64,000 nucleotides of DNA from Xenopus tropicalis (GCF_000004195.4 NC_030680.2:142036545-142100544); one strand, 5' to 3'; positions 46,901-53,395 are shown, counted from the stretch's first letter. The notes: a model not told the origin generated them from the letters alone. Numbers and translations: made by a program.

Positions 46901-47685
46901 ACTATACCTGCTATCCCACAGCCCCAGTCCCTTCCCAGAGGCTATTATCCCCCCACTGCTACTATAGGCACCATCTCTCCCTACTATACCTGCTGTCCCA
47001 CAGCCCCAGTCCCTTCCCAGAGGCTATTATCCCCCCACTGCTACTATAGGCACCATCTCTCCCTACTATACCTGCTGTCCCACAGCCCCAGTCCCTTCCC
47101 AGAGGCTATTATCCCCCCACTGCTACTATAGGCACCATCTCTCCCTACTATACCTGCTGTCCCACAGCCCCAGTCCCTTCCCAGAGGCTATTAATGAATA
47201 GGAGCCCAAGCCCTTTACATATTTTTTATTGTAAATACGCTAATTTTTCACTTTCCTACCTTTTTATACCACGGCAACGCTCCATCCTACAAACACTAGA
47301 CCTTCATTGACTGCTCAGGCATTGATAGCTGTAGGGAAGTAAAATGAAATTAATTGACCATTAGTTAAAGCTGCCAATAACTCAGTGCCCGTGTCCTGGG
47401 CAGATATAAATCAATAGATGGCGGGGATGGTTGGACGAGAGTCGTGCCTCGCTGGGGAGGAAGCCGTAATTAACTTGTCTCTTAATGAAGCGCAAATCCT
47501 GCCAAAGCCAATGCAGCTGGTTATTCTTTTTAATTAAGGGACACCATCCTAATTTGGGAGAGCACCCAAAATTCACCAATTACGCCTTCGATGTAGAGGA
47601 ATTTCTGCGTCTCGTCCGGCAAGCAGCGAAGAACGTGTCTCGCCATTCCAAGTGGCCGTTCCGCAGGACTCGCGATGAGCTGTGA
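22915..47685 (+). CDS. eogt: EGF domain-specific O-linked GlcNAc transferase, 15 coding exons (join)
   Basis: Joined exons: 22915-23118, 24572-24672, 25478-25586, 25865-25959, 27255-27359, 30432-30538, 31470-31573, 35692-35784, 36059-36130, 36432-36518, 39388-39456, 39555-39616, 40236-40355, 43080-43182, 47539-47685. This gives 1578 nt, 525 aa plus TGA; the human protein is 527 aa. EOGT transfers GlcNAc from UDP-GlcNAc to Ser/Thr of EGF repeats (for example Notch) in the ER lumen. Seen: signal peptide (about residues 1-18), sequons at N27 and in VNNS and LNIT, DYD at 293-295 (corresponding to the motif needed for full activity in mammals), the GT61-type GMHGAGLTH at 422-430, and C-terminal RDEL for ER retrieval. 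Residues equivalent to human W207 and R377, altered in Adams-Oliver syndrome 4, are intact (W205, R375). No frameshift or stop, so the gene looks functional. Identification is by recognition of the family, not by a search. Confidence 0.97.
23151..23593 (+). repeat. Interspersed repeat copy A in intron after coding exon 1
   Basis: Begins CATGATATTTAATGTAATAA, includes TAAGCCCCGCCCCCTGTTCC and ATTGTGGGTTATGTAGTTCC, and ends at GTTTCTGTGTTGTGTGGG. It is nearly identical to the inverted copy B at 30621-31040; a partial copy lies at 1793-1995. Confidence 0.85.
23594..24571. other. Remainder of intron between coding exons 1 and 2
   Basis: AT-rich, with an (AT)n tract at about 23867-23879. No gene or nameable repeat seen. 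Confidence 0.45.
24572..24672 (+). CDS. eogt: EOGT coding exon 2
   Basis: Follows a T/G-rich tract ending TTTTGTAG and ends TTG|GTAAGT. It encodes [16 protein letters not shown] through PVCDQVDFG, plus the first two bases of a Trp codon. The pattern CWGYEKSC is diagnostic of EOGT. Length 101 nt, entry phase 0, exit phase 2. Confidence 0.95.
24870..25440. repeat. Interspersed repeat (AAGTTGGGTTGAAAAAGACC type)
   Basis: Long fragment beginning TTAGTTAAGTTGGGTTGAAA, with a short CA microsatellite at 24949-24961 and the downstream segment GGTGAGGCCTTACCAGGGAC. The first part recurs at 42847-42957. It fills most of the intron between coding exons 2 and 3. Family not assigned. Confidence 0.6.
25478..25586 (+). 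CDS. eogt: EOGT coding exon 3
   Basis: Acceptor GGCAG|G, donor CAG|GTAAGG. It completes the split Trp and encodes [19 protein letters not shown] and [16 protein letters not shown] is a highly conserved EOGT stretch. Exit phase 0. Confidence 0.95.
25865..25959 (+). CDS. eogt: EOGT coding exon 4
   Basis: Acceptor TTTCCCTAG|G. It encodes [20 protein letters not shown] and [11 protein letters not shown], then AA of a split Asn codon. The donor must be AA|GTTAGT, a weaker site than the others in this gene; it is fixed by the alignment of [14 protein letters not shown] to the family. The intron before it (25587-25864) is only 278 nt. Confidence 0.92.
26175..26535 (-). mobile_element. T2-like MITE copy, inverted
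   Basis: Relative of 22400-22765: ATGGGGGTCACTGCAGCC, then CCTGGTTGCTAGGGAG and CTCTAGCAACCAAACAGT. Truncated or diverged ends. Confidence 0.65.
26544..27090 (+). mobile_element. MITE with 112-bp internal tandem repeats (about 3 copies)
   Basis: Inverted ends: GGTATAGGACCCGTTATCCA on the left, GGATAACGGGTTTC...CCATACC on the right. The interior holds 112-bp tandem units, each with TATCTTAGTTGGGATCAAGT and ACTGTTTTATTATTACAGAG. The same element is at 32218-32988 (about 6 units) and, inverted, at 55032-55650 (about 4 units). Confidence 0.85.
27255..27359 (+). CDS. eogt: EOGT coding exon 5
   Basis: Acceptor CTTCCTGAAAG|C, an AAG-type site after a short pyrimidine tract, and donor TTG|GTAGGT. 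It encodes (N)[15 protein letters not shown]...KSPLQS and two bases of W205, the residue equivalent to human W207. Entry phase 2, exit phase 2, 105 nt. Confidence 0.94.
27470..27955. other. Unique sequence in intron between coding exons 5 and 6
   Basis: No repeat signature or exon recognised. Confidence 0.4.
27960..28290. mobile_element. Harbinger-like MITE, diverged
   Basis: Shares GGCTATACAC, CGATTTTGTGCTAAAGCGAT, GGGCCAAATGATCG, TGCGGTCCC and TTTGGGCAGATATCGGTCGG with the element at 60047-60366. The superfamily is inferred from familiarity with this frog repeat and from terminus style; target site duplications were not resolved. Confidence 0.55.
28291..29309. other. Intron sequence, nothing recognised
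   Basis: About 1 kb without coding or tandem structure. Confidence 0.4.
29310..29540 (+). repeat. GC-rich dispersed repeat copy (GTTGGACTGGGG type)
   Basis: Begins GTTGGACTGGGGTGTCCAGG and ends near GCCGGGCCCCTAATGACC. Same family as 19182-19330. A 205-codon ORF that overlaps it has no family resemblance. Confidence 0.55.
29541..30431. other. Intron sequence upstream of coding exon 6
   Basis: Mostly unassigned. 30000-30190 has faint T2-like MITE segments (GGGTCAGTGACCCAAG, AATGAAGACCAATTAAG), and an (AT)n tract lies at about 30262-30286. Confidence 0.45.
30432..30538 (+). CDS. eogt: EOGT coding exon 6
   Basis: Acceptor CCCTCTCTAG|G, donor CCG|GTGAGC. It encodes (W)[20 protein letters not shown] and [15 protein letters not shown], plus one base of Gly. 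CDI(V/I)I(E/D)[11 protein letters not shown] marks the start of the GT61 catalytic region. Exit phase 1. Confidence 0.95.
30621..31040 (-). repeat. Interspersed repeat copy B, inverted relative to copy A
   Basis: Reverse complement of 23151-23593 with few differences; it ends TTACATTAAATATCATG, the inverse of the start of copy A. It lies in the intron after coding exon 6, so copies A and B flank coding exons 2-6. Confidence 0.85.
31470..31573 (+). CDS. eogt: EOGT coding exon 7
   Basis: Acceptor CACTTACAG|G, donor ACA|GTAAGT. It encodes (G)[19 protein letters not shown] then [15 protein letters not shown]. The NNS triplet is a possible N-glycosylation site conserved in the family. Exit phase 0. 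Confidence 0.95.
31754..32004. repeat. Foldback repeat with arms of about 105 nt
   Basis: The left arm (31754 to about 31862) reads CCCAAACTGGCACCACTTGG on to GCTGATCTCCCTGCC. The right arm (about 31901-32004) is its imperfect reverse complement, ending CAAGTTGTGCCAGTTTGGG. Loop about 38 nt. It lies beside a GTTGGACTAAGG-type dispersed repeat (31680). Confidence 0.75.
32218..32988 (+). mobile_element. MITE with 112-bp internal repeats (about 6 units), right end lost
   Basis: Left end GGTATGGGACCTGTTATCCA as in 26544-27090. About six 112-bp units follow. The array stops at GGGAATCA and joins unrelated CAGGTATTC without the right terminal repeat, so this copy is truncated. Confidence 0.85.
32989..33617. 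other. Intron between coding exons 7 and 8, unassigned part
   Basis: No exon or tandem structure. Contains CCAAGTGGCGCCCTGGGAAC, GC-rich and possibly old repeat sequence. Confidence 0.4.
33618..33772 (+). repeat. L2-like interspersed tail
   Basis: ATTATTATTAACATTGATTT, then AAAGCGCCAACATATCCCGC and AAAGAGCTTACAATCTAG. Same family as 20175-20510, single unit. Confidence 0.8.
33915..34053. mobile_element. Foldback MITE (TGTAATAAAAGGCACTAAG)
   Basis: Arms TGTAATAAAAGGCACTAAGT then TTGCCCAGGAGCAG, and the exact inverse CTGCTCCTGGGCAA ... TTATTACA; centre contains CTACTGGTCACCTG. Nearly perfect palindrome of about 140 bp, same family as 22158 and 48421. Confidence 0.85.
34054..34862. other. Intron sequence, nothing recognised
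   Basis: Unassigned between the foldback MITE and a TTA microsatellite. No exon-like ORF. Confidence 0.4.
34868..34906. repeat. (TTA)n microsatellite
   Basis: About 12 uninterrupted ATT/TTA units. Confidence 0.9.
34965..35045. repeat. Short interspersed fragment with GATGAGCAGTGAAACGTC
   Basis: Contains GAAGCTGCTCGGATGAGCAG then TGAAACGTCTTCAG and CAAGTCCAGTTGC, a segment met in several vertebrate genomes as a repeat fragment. Family name uncertain. Confidence 0.45.
35085..35245 (+). repeat. L2-like interspersed tail
   Basis: ATTATTATTAACATTTATTT through GAGCTTACAATCTACTTGG. Single unit, same family as 20175-20510. Confidence 0.8.
35692..35784 (+). CDS. eogt: EOGT coding exon 8 (DYD motif)
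   Basis: Acceptor TTTCTGTGCAG|A, donor AGA|GTAAGT. It encodes [20 protein letters not shown] then [11 protein letters not shown] (31 codons). The DYD at residues 293-295 corresponds to the acidic motif required for optimal activity in mammalian EOGT. Confidence 0.96.
36059..36130 (+). CDS. eogt: EOGT coding exon 9
   Basis: Acceptor TGCCTTAG|G, donor TTG|GTACGC. It encodes [20 protein letters not shown] then NTPL, 24 codons in phase 0. Short introns (274 and 301 nt) lie on either side. Confidence 0.95.
36432..36518 (+). CDS. eogt: EOGT coding exon 10
   Basis: Acceptor TAATTTCAG|A, donor AAG|GTAGGG. It encodes [20 protein letters not shown] and LNITQQLPK (29 codons) with the sequon NIT. The downstream intron (36519-39387) carries an L2-like element containing a 51-bp minisatellite. 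Confidence 0.95.
36560..36918 (+). repeat. L2-like interspersed element, left parts, seed of the 51-bp array
   Basis: First a variant tail (TTTATTTATAAAGCGCTACT then GCAGCGCTGTACAG), then at 36800-36918 GTGTGGGTTTCTCTGGGTAC, TGGTTCCTCCTACACCCC and TGTGTGAGTGTGATAGGGAC. The second is the vertebrate L2-like 3' region, and it runs straight into the 51-bp tandem array. Confidence 0.7.
36919..38870 (+). repeat. 51/52-bp minisatellite (about 38 copies) inside an L2-like element
   Basis: Unit GGGACCTTAGATTGTAAGCT then CACTGGGGCAGGGACTGATG and GGAATGTGATA; a 52-bp form has CTCCACTGG. The segment is itself part of the L2-like element: the array is preceded by that element's upstream part and followed by its downstream part (CTCTGCACAGCACTGTGGAA, 38880-38930). 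It lies in the intron between coding exons 10 and 11. Confidence 0.95.
38871..39387. other. End of L2-like element and intron up to coding exon 11
   Basis: 38871-38935 is the element's 3' end; the rest is unassigned. Confidence 0.5.
39388..39456 (+). CDS. eogt: EOGT coding exon 11 (R375 region)
   Basis: Acceptor TATAACGTAG|G, donor GAG|GTATTT. It encodes [20 protein letters not shown] then LDE (23 codons). R375 is the equivalent of human R377, whose change causes Adams-Oliver syndrome 4. Confidence 0.94.
39555..39616 (+). CDS. eogt: EOGT coding exon 12
   Basis: Acceptor TCCATTCCTAG|C, donor ACAG|GTAAGG. It encodes [20 protein letters not shown] and two bases of Arg403. The intron before it is only 98 nt. 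Length 62 nt, exit phase 2. Confidence 0.94.
40236..40355 (+). CDS. eogt: EOGT coding exon 13 (GT61 GMHGAGLTH)
   Basis: Acceptor CCTTTTCAG|A. It encodes (R)[18 protein letters not shown], then [20 protein letters not shown] and E, plus CT of a Leu codon. The donor is CT|GTAGGT: reading through it gives CTG TAG, an immediate stop, so the split Leu codon must be completed by the first G of exon 14. GMHGAGLTH is the signature of GT61-family enzymes. Confidence 0.95.
40356..41046. other. Intron after coding exon 13, unassigned part
   Basis: Intron sequence without recognised repeats up to the 94-bp array. Reading through the donor gives a stop at once. Confidence 0.45.
41047..42283 (+). repeat. 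94-bp tandem repeat (about 13 copies) in intron after coding exon 13
   Basis: Unit GTTCCTGCTGAATTGTGCTT then AGTACAGGGGAATCCCTATG and TTTTATGGTATCTCTCTGTA CAGGCTATGAGCAAACTTAG. Period 93-95 bp with few substitutions (GTGCC/CTGCC). Each unit has an acceptor-like TATCTCTCTGTACAG. Confidence 0.95.
42284..42846. other. Repeat-poor intron block, possible conserved non-coding element
   Basis: 42540-42840 has CpGs, AT-rich homeodomain-type words (CTAATTTAG, CCTATTTATA) and no repeat signature, unlike its surroundings. It is a candidate regulatory element; conservation cannot be tested here. Confidence 0.3.
42847..42957. repeat. Interspersed repeat fragment (GTAAGTTGGGTTGAAAAAAT)
   Basis: Matches the first part of 24870-25440 and includes CTACTAGTTGATCCAGAGGG. 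Confidence 0.65.
43080..43182 (+). CDS. eogt: EOGT coding exon 14
   Basis: Acceptor CCGTTCCCAG|G, donor AAG|GTAACA. It encodes (L)[18 protein letters not shown] then [16 protein letters not shown], ending in phase 0. The inverted 82-bp satellite starts about 16-18 nt after the donor. Confidence 0.95.
43199..47193 (-). repeat. 82-bp minisatellite, array 2 (about 49 copies), inverted, in the last EOGT intron
   Basis: Reverse complement of array 1: on the + strand GGCTATTATCCCCCCACTGC, then TACTATAGGCACCATCTCTC and CCTACTATACCTGCTATCCC with ACAGCCCCAGTCCCTTCCC. It starts about 16-18 nt after the 5' splice site of coding exon 14 and fills about 92% of the 4356-nt intron. Every unit has an acceptor-like pyrimidine tract ending CACAG, and almost no GT. 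Internal higher-order duplication is visible (for example, a CTACTATCCCACAG variant at about 45434 and 46743, 1.3 kb apart). Confidence 0.97.
47194..47538. other. Unique end of the last intron
   Basis: 345 nt of repeat-poor, AT-rich sequence up to the terminal acceptor, with CTAATTTTTCACTTTCC and TTAATTGACCATTAG words. It contains the branch-point region for exon 15. Confidence 0.5.
47539..47685 (+). CDS. eogt: EOGT terminal coding exon 15 (RDEL tail)
   Basis: Acceptor TTTTTAATTAAG|GG, an AAG-type site weaker than the usual CAG. It encodes [20 protein letters not shown] and continues to [11 protein letters not shown], then TGA (48 codons). [14 protein letters not shown] is diagnostic for EOGT. 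The C-terminal RDEL is a KDEL-type ER retrieval signal, consistent with a luminal ER enzyme. Confidence 0.96.
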
Positions 47686-48420
47686 CTTCCCTCAGGCACA
47701 AAGCATTGAGCGTTCCCTGTCTGCATAGGGCGAGACATTGCGATTGGCTGCCGTTGGGTCAATGGATTTTAACCCCATGATGGAGGTTAATTATATTTTT
47801 GACCCTTTACTTGACCCGAGAAGATGAGATTTATTTCATGGCACAGGCGTTTTTAAAATTCTTGAAAAAAAAACCCAAAACGTTAATTAGTCAAGTACTA
47901 ATTAATATTTCAATACCCATGATGCTTCACTTCAATGCTGTGTTTCACTTGTGTAGGTCACCTTCCCTATAGTAATAAATAGGGGCTTGCAGGTTTGGCC
48001 TATAGTGATGGTGGGGCCTGGGGCAAAGCAGAGTTTTCTGGTGTTGTTGGACTATAACTATCAGCACCCAAGCTGTGTTTGCTACTAAGTAACACTTAGG
48101 GCCAGTTTGGCTCTGAAAGACTCCAGCAAAGAAATGAGAATGGAACGGAGGAGAAACGGAAAAGAATAGGGAAGGGGATATGTAAGGCAAATGGATGAAA
48201 TAAAGGGAAAGTAAAAAATAAAATTCTGCACTGCCCTTCATTAGACAGGCTACTATCTATGGCGCAGCTAGAGGGCACCTATATGCCCGGCCCCAGGGCT
48301 CCTAGGCCCCTAAGACCAATAGGGAAAGAGTAGTGGGAAGAAGAGGGAGAGTAGAGATCCCACTATGAGGATGAGCAGCCTGGGGCACTCAAGTGGGGGC
48401 TGAACCCACATACCCCTATA
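47686..48420 (+). other. eogt: EOGT 3' UTR and proximal downstream sequence
   Basis: Follows TGA at 47683-47685. AT-rich, with candidate AATAAA signals at 47974, 48199 and 48217. No ORF of interest. The 3' end is not defined. Confidence 0.55.
47974..48222 (+). terminator. Candidate EOGT polyadenylation signals
   Basis: AATAAA hexamers occur at 47974-47979, 48199-48204 and 48217-48222, that is 290 to 540 nt after the stop codon. They are the first canonical hexamers downstream of TGA 47685. Which one is used cannot be decided from the sequence. Confidence 0.45.
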
Positions 48421-48569
48421 TGTAATAAAAGGCACTACGTTTGCCCAGGAGCAGTAACCCATAGCAACCAATAAGATGTTTGCTGTTAAACAGTTGACCA
48501 GTAAATTCTACCTGCTGATTGGTTGCTATGGGTAACTGCTCCCAAGCAAACTTAGTGCCTTTTATTACA
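48421..48569. mobile_element. Foldback MITE (TGTAATAAAAGGCACTACG)
   Basis: Arms TGTAATAAAAGGCACTACGT ... CCCATAGCAACCA and GGTTGCTATGGGTAACTGCT ... CCTTTTATTACA. Third copy of the 33915-34053 family. Confidence 0.85.
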
Positions 48570-49002
48570 TAACCCCAATAGGGCACAGGGAACCCCCACA
48601 TGGAGATATGGCAGCTATGTATGTTCTGACCCGTGCTCCCATGTAACGTCTGAACACGCGGGTTGCTGTGTATGTGTCTCTTTTATACAGTTTTATCCAA
48701 GACACTGCGTCACTTTTGTATATATTAAAATGACATTTTAACAGGAAACGACCTATTGTGTTAATTATGAATTGTTCCTTTAGCGGCAATGTAATAATGT
48801 GTGCAAGTGTTCCTTAGTTACTGGGCTCCATAGCAACGTCAGTGCCTGGTATTATATCAGTATATGGGACACTCATCCTCTGCATATTTTCATTCACTCC
48901 CCATCAGTGGGAGCTGCCATTTTGCGCGTGTCTTGTGGCCCCTCATTTATCTCTGGGGAAGTCGCCAGTGAGCATGTGACCTGTGCTCTGATAAACTTCA
49001 GT
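48570..49002. other. Downstream intergenic, nothing recognised
   Basis: No coding or tandem structure before the 239-bp array. Confidence 0.4.
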
Positions 49003-49957
49003 CACACTTTACTGCTACGCTGCAAGTTGGAGTGATATCCCCCCCCCCCAGCAGCCGATCAGCAGAACAATGGGAAGGGAGCAAGATAGCAGCTCCCAGT
49101 AGGTATCAGAATAGCACTCAATAGTAAGAAATCCAAGTCCGGCTTGGGACTCCTCCAGTTACATGGGAGTAGGAGAAACAATAGGTTAGCTGAAAGCAGT
49201 TCTAATGTGTAGCGCTGGCTGAAAGCTCAGACTCAGGCACACTTTACTGCTGCGCTGCAAGTTGGAGTGATATCCTCCCCTCACCCCCAGCAGCCAATCA
49301 GCAGAACAATGGGAAGGGAGCAAGATAGCAGCTCCCAGTAGGTATCAGAATAGCACTCAATAGTAAGAAATCCAAGTCCGGCTTGGGACTCCTCCAGTTA
49401 CATGGGAGTAGGAGAAACAATAGGTTAGCTGAAAGCAGTTCTAATGTGTAGCACTGGCTGAAAGCTCAGACTCAGGCACACTTTACTGCTGCGCTGCAAG
49501 TTGGAGTGATATCCTCCCCTCACCCCCAGCAGCCAATCAGCAGAACAATGGGAAGGGAGCAAGATAGCAGCTCCCAGTAGGTATCAGAATAGCACTCAAT
49601 AGTAAGAAATCCAAGTCCGGCTTGGGACTCCTCCAGTTACATGGGAGTAGGAGAAACAATAGGTTAGCTGAAAGCAGTTCTAATGTGTAGCGCTGGCTGA
49701 AAGCTCAGACTCAGGCACACTTTACTGCTGCGCTGCAAGTTGGAGTGATATCCTCCCCTCACCCCCAGCAGCCAATCAGCAGAACAATGGGAAGGGAGCA
49801 AGATAGCAGCTCCCAGTAGGTATCAGAATAGCACTCAATAGTAAGAAATCCAAGTCCGGCTTGGGACTCCTCCAGTTACATGGGAGTAGGAGAAACAATA
49901 GGTTAGCTGAAAGCAGTTCTAATGTGTAGCGCTGGCTGAAAGCTCAGACTCGGGCAC
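49003..49957 (+). repeat. 239-bp tandem repeat, 4 copies
   Basis: Starts of ACACTTTACTGCT at 49004, 49239, 49478 and 49717 (spacings 235, 239 and 239), nearly identical. The unit includes GCGCTGCAAGTTGGAGTGAT and CCAATCAGCAGAACAATGGG, a segment common as a dispersed repeat in frogs. The near identity suggests recent tandem duplication. Confidence 0.95.
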
Positions 49958-50524
49958 AATGCACTGAGATGGCGCCTACACAAGAGGCAGAACCAGCAGT
50001 GCAGAAAGACAGACACAGACACTGCTTCTCATACTGGGCCTATAAATAGCGGCTCAGGTCCCCGGAACCAACGTGCCAGGTTGGCGGCAGTTTTACAGCA
50101 GCGCTGGGCGCGGGCAGAGGTGCCGTTGCTGGGGACACAAATCATATCATCAAGGTTTAGGAAGCGGTTTTCATTTCTCTAATGCGTTTATAGAGCACCG
50201 CAGCAGCGCCGTAAAATATAGATTTCCCAGGAATCACCGCCGCCATAAATCTTTACGATGCTCCACACATTATGGTTTTATGCGCATAAATAAAATGTTT
50301 CATTTTTTGGCAGGGATTTCTGCAACAGAAAATTACACTTTACTGCTCTGCCTTTGGGGGTTTGGGAAACAGCGAGGAAACAACATGTTACCCTGAAATC
50401 ACAGCGCGTTCGCTAATTACTAACTGTAAATTACAGTCGTGTCATCACCCTGCATGTATGTCACATGTCTTAAAGCAACAGTAACTGCAAATGAGTTTGT
50501 ATTTCATTTGTTGCATAGGTAGGT
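49958..50524. promoter_or_regulatory. Repeat-poor block with TATA-like box, possible regulatory element
   Basis: TATAAATAG at 50041-50049 is followed by GC-rich sequence (GGTTGGCGGCAG, AGCGCTGGGCGCGGGC), then AT-rich ATTATGGTTTTATGCGCATA AATAAAATG. It has no repeat signature. It could be a conserved non-coding element or an unannotated promoter; no coding exon was recognised nearby. Confidence 0.25.
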
Positions 50525-51770
50525 GCAGCAGTCCTGCCCTGCTTTATGGCTGAGATTCTAGCTATCTGTATAACAGAGCATTCTGTCACAGTGGCACAGA
50601 TCCTATCTGATCCCCCCATTGTAAGCAGCAGTCCTGCCCTGCTTTATGGCTGAGATTCTAGCTATCTGTATAACAGAGCATTCTGTCACAGTGGCACAGA
50701 TCCTATCTGATCCCCCCATTGTAAGCAGCAGTCCTGCCCTGCTTTATGGCTGAGATTCTAGCTATCTGTATAAAAGAGCATTCTGTCACAGTGGCACAGA
50801 TCCTATCTGATCCCCCCATTGTAAGCAGCAGTCCTGCCCTGCTTTATGGCTGAGATTCTAACTATCTGTATAACAGAGCATTCTGTCACAGTGGCACAGA
50901 TCCTATCTGATCCCCCATTGTAAGCAGCAGTCCTGCCCTGCTTTATGGCTGAGATTCTAACTATCTGTATAACAGAGCATTCTGTCACAGTGGCACAGAT
51001 CCTATCCCCATTGTAAGCAGCAGTCCTGCCCTGCTTTATGGCTGAGATTCTAGCTATCTGTATAACAGAGCATTCTGTCACAGTGGCACAGATCCTATCT
51101 GATCCCCCCATTGTAAGCAGCAGTCCTGCCCTGCTTTATGGCTGAGATTCTAGCTATCTGTATAAAAGAGCATTCTGTCACAGTGGCACAGATCCTATCT
51201 GATCCCCCCATTGTAAGCAGCAGTCCTGCCCTGCTTTATGGCTGAGATTCTAACTATCTGTATAACAGAGCATTCTGTCACAGTGGCACAGATCCTATCT
51301 GATCCCCCATTGTAAGCAGCAGTCCTGCCCTGCTTTATGGCTGAGATTCTAACTATCTGTATAACAGAGCATTCTGTCACAGTGGCACAGATCCTATCTG
51401 ATCCCCCATTGTAAGCAGCAGTCCTGCCCTGCTTTATGGCTGAGATTCTAGCTATCTGTATAACAGAGCATTCTGTCACAGTGGCACAGATCCTATCTGA
51501 TCCCCCCATTGTAAGCAGCAGTCCTGCCCTGCTTTATGGCTGAGATTCTAGCTATCTGTATAACAGAGCATTCTGTCACAGTGGCACAGATCCTATCTGA
51601 TCCCCCCCATTGTAAGCAGCAGTCCTGTCCTGCTTTATGGCTGAGATTCTAGCTATCTGTATAACAGAGCATTCTGTCACAGTGGCACAGATCCTATCTG
51701 ATCCCCCCATTGTAAGCAGCAGTCCTGTCCTGCTTTATGGCTGAGATTCTAGCTATCTGTATAACAGAGC
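50525..51770 (+). repeat. 100-bp tandem repeat (about 12.5 copies)
   Basis: Unit GCAGTCCTGCCCTGCTTTAT, GGCTGAGATTCTAGCTATCT, GTATAACAGAGCATTCTGTC, ACAGTGGCACAGATCCTATC and a variable C run, then ATTGTAA. Variants (GCTATC/ACTATC, AACAG/AAAAG) recur in blocks, indicating multi-unit duplication. Minus-strand ORFs of about 100 codons arise from it. Confidence 0.95.
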
Positions 51771-52466
51771 ATTATTGTCCTAGGGTTTTACCATATAAAG
51801 GGGAAGCAAAGCCCACGTTTAAGACTTTCCTCTGTAAAGCAAATAATTACTTTCTTGCCATTGGCCCTGTGTGTAAAGCGATTTAACCACAAAACGGTGC
51901 AGACTTCCCCTTGCTTTTCCCACAAGTCCTTGGGAGGTCATGACGGATGGTGTTTATTCTGCCGCCCGCTACTTTATTCTCACGTATTTTTAGCAAGTCT
52001 CACTCCATTATTCCACTCGGAGGCTTATTAAGCCGCGCTTCATTTTTCATCCAGTGATGGAGGGGACACGTAAATAAGTTACTAGCGCTGGGCTGGAAAG
52101 GAGGTCAGCGCGGAATAATCTGTATCTGTGTTAATATCTGTCAGCCGTGTGGTCCTGGGGGCCCGTTCTCCCCCCACAAGGGACGCGTAAAGCCTTGAGC
52201 CCCCGGCCGCTGGGGGGCCGCAGTCACACAAACAAACCATTTAGCTGAATAGGCTGCTTGGGGGCCCAATGACAATATTTATAGAGGGGCCGCACTTGGC
52301 CGTGTCCGATGGATACAGTAAGGGCAACACACACAAGAGCAACTCTATTTGTGCTTCGTTTGCTCAATTAAATGTATTTCTGCCTCCGCTGCACATTCTG
52401 CCTTGCTCCAAACTGCCATTGTGTCTCCTCGCTGCCACTTAGGTACTGCTATGTAAGAACAAGGGC
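51771..52466. other. Repeat-poor block, possible conserved non-coding element
   Basis: 51840-52140 and the GC-rich 52150-52220 show no repeat signature and mixed CpG/AT-rich words (CACGTATTTTTAGCAAG). No gene recognised. Confidence 0.3.
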
Positions 52467-52800
52467 TATTATTAACATTGATTTATAAAGCGCCAACATA
52501 TCCCGCAGCACTGTACAATAAGTGGGTTTCATACATTGGGCATACAGAGTAACATATAAAGCAACCAATAACCGATACAAGAGGGGAAGAGAGCCCTGCC
52601 CAAAAGAGCTTACAATCTACAAGTTATTATTATTATTATTATTAACATTTATTTATAAAGCGCCAACATATCCCGCAGCGCTGTACAATAAGTGGATTAC
52701 ATACACTGGACATACAGAGTAACATATAAAGCAATCAATAACCGATACAAGAGGGGAAGAGAGCCCTGCCCAAAAGAGCTTACAATCTACAAGAAAGAGC
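52467..52800 (+). repeat. Two adjacent L2-like interspersed tails
   Basis: Copies at 52467-52622 and 52623-52793, in the same orientation, joined by (TTA)n. Both run from ATTAACATT(T/G)ATTTATAAAGCGCC to GAGCTTACAATCTACAAG. Either a nested insertion into the ATT tail or a duplication. Confidence 0.8.
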
Positions 52801-53395
52801 TTACAAGGCTACAAAGTTTAGGGGGGGGGACAATCCCAATAATTATCCAGACCCCAAAATCTGCAGTGACCCCTCCCTTGCACCGTCCTGCCCGCACTCT
52901 GCCCGCTGCACCAAGTGATGCTAGGTCAATGCAACAGCCAATAAATCTGAAGAAAATGCCACGTATTGTACAAATATTCCATACAAAATGCCCCCCCCTC
53001 CCCAATATTACCAGCAAGTCCCAGCCCGCAGAGCTTATAATTAGCACATTGTGTCCCTCAGAGCGCAGAATAAGTGGCTCATCCGTATGTGACAGAAAGC
53101 GAAGTGACTCGGCCTGTCGGGAATGGGACTTATTATTTCCCCAGTATGAATGGCTTAGTGTATCTGTATCTTGCTTTTGGTTTATTTCCCCTTGATTTTT
53201 TGAAGGTGCAGGGAAACGCAGCAGCCACACAGGAGAACAGCGGGTCCTGACTGCACCCCCCCAGGCATATGGCACATCATGTTCTGGGTCAGAATCCGTC
53301 AGTGCCCGATGTGCCTATGGGCCTGCTGCATTCCTTTGTGCCACTCAGATTTACCCTTCTCCTGGGTTGGACTAGGGATGATCTTCATGGCATGT
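52801..53395. other. Intergenic, nothing recognised
   Basis: A 162-codon minus-strand ORF (52787-53275) overlaps the L2-like tail and shows no family features. Confidence 0.4.

Noticed and set aside
50803..51509. Minus-strand ORFs of about 100 codons repeating DRICATVTECSVIQI
   Set aside because: Translations of the 100-bp tandem repeat.
52787..53275. 162-codon minus-strand ORF
   Set aside because: Starts in an L2-like tail and continues in unassigned DNA; no family features.
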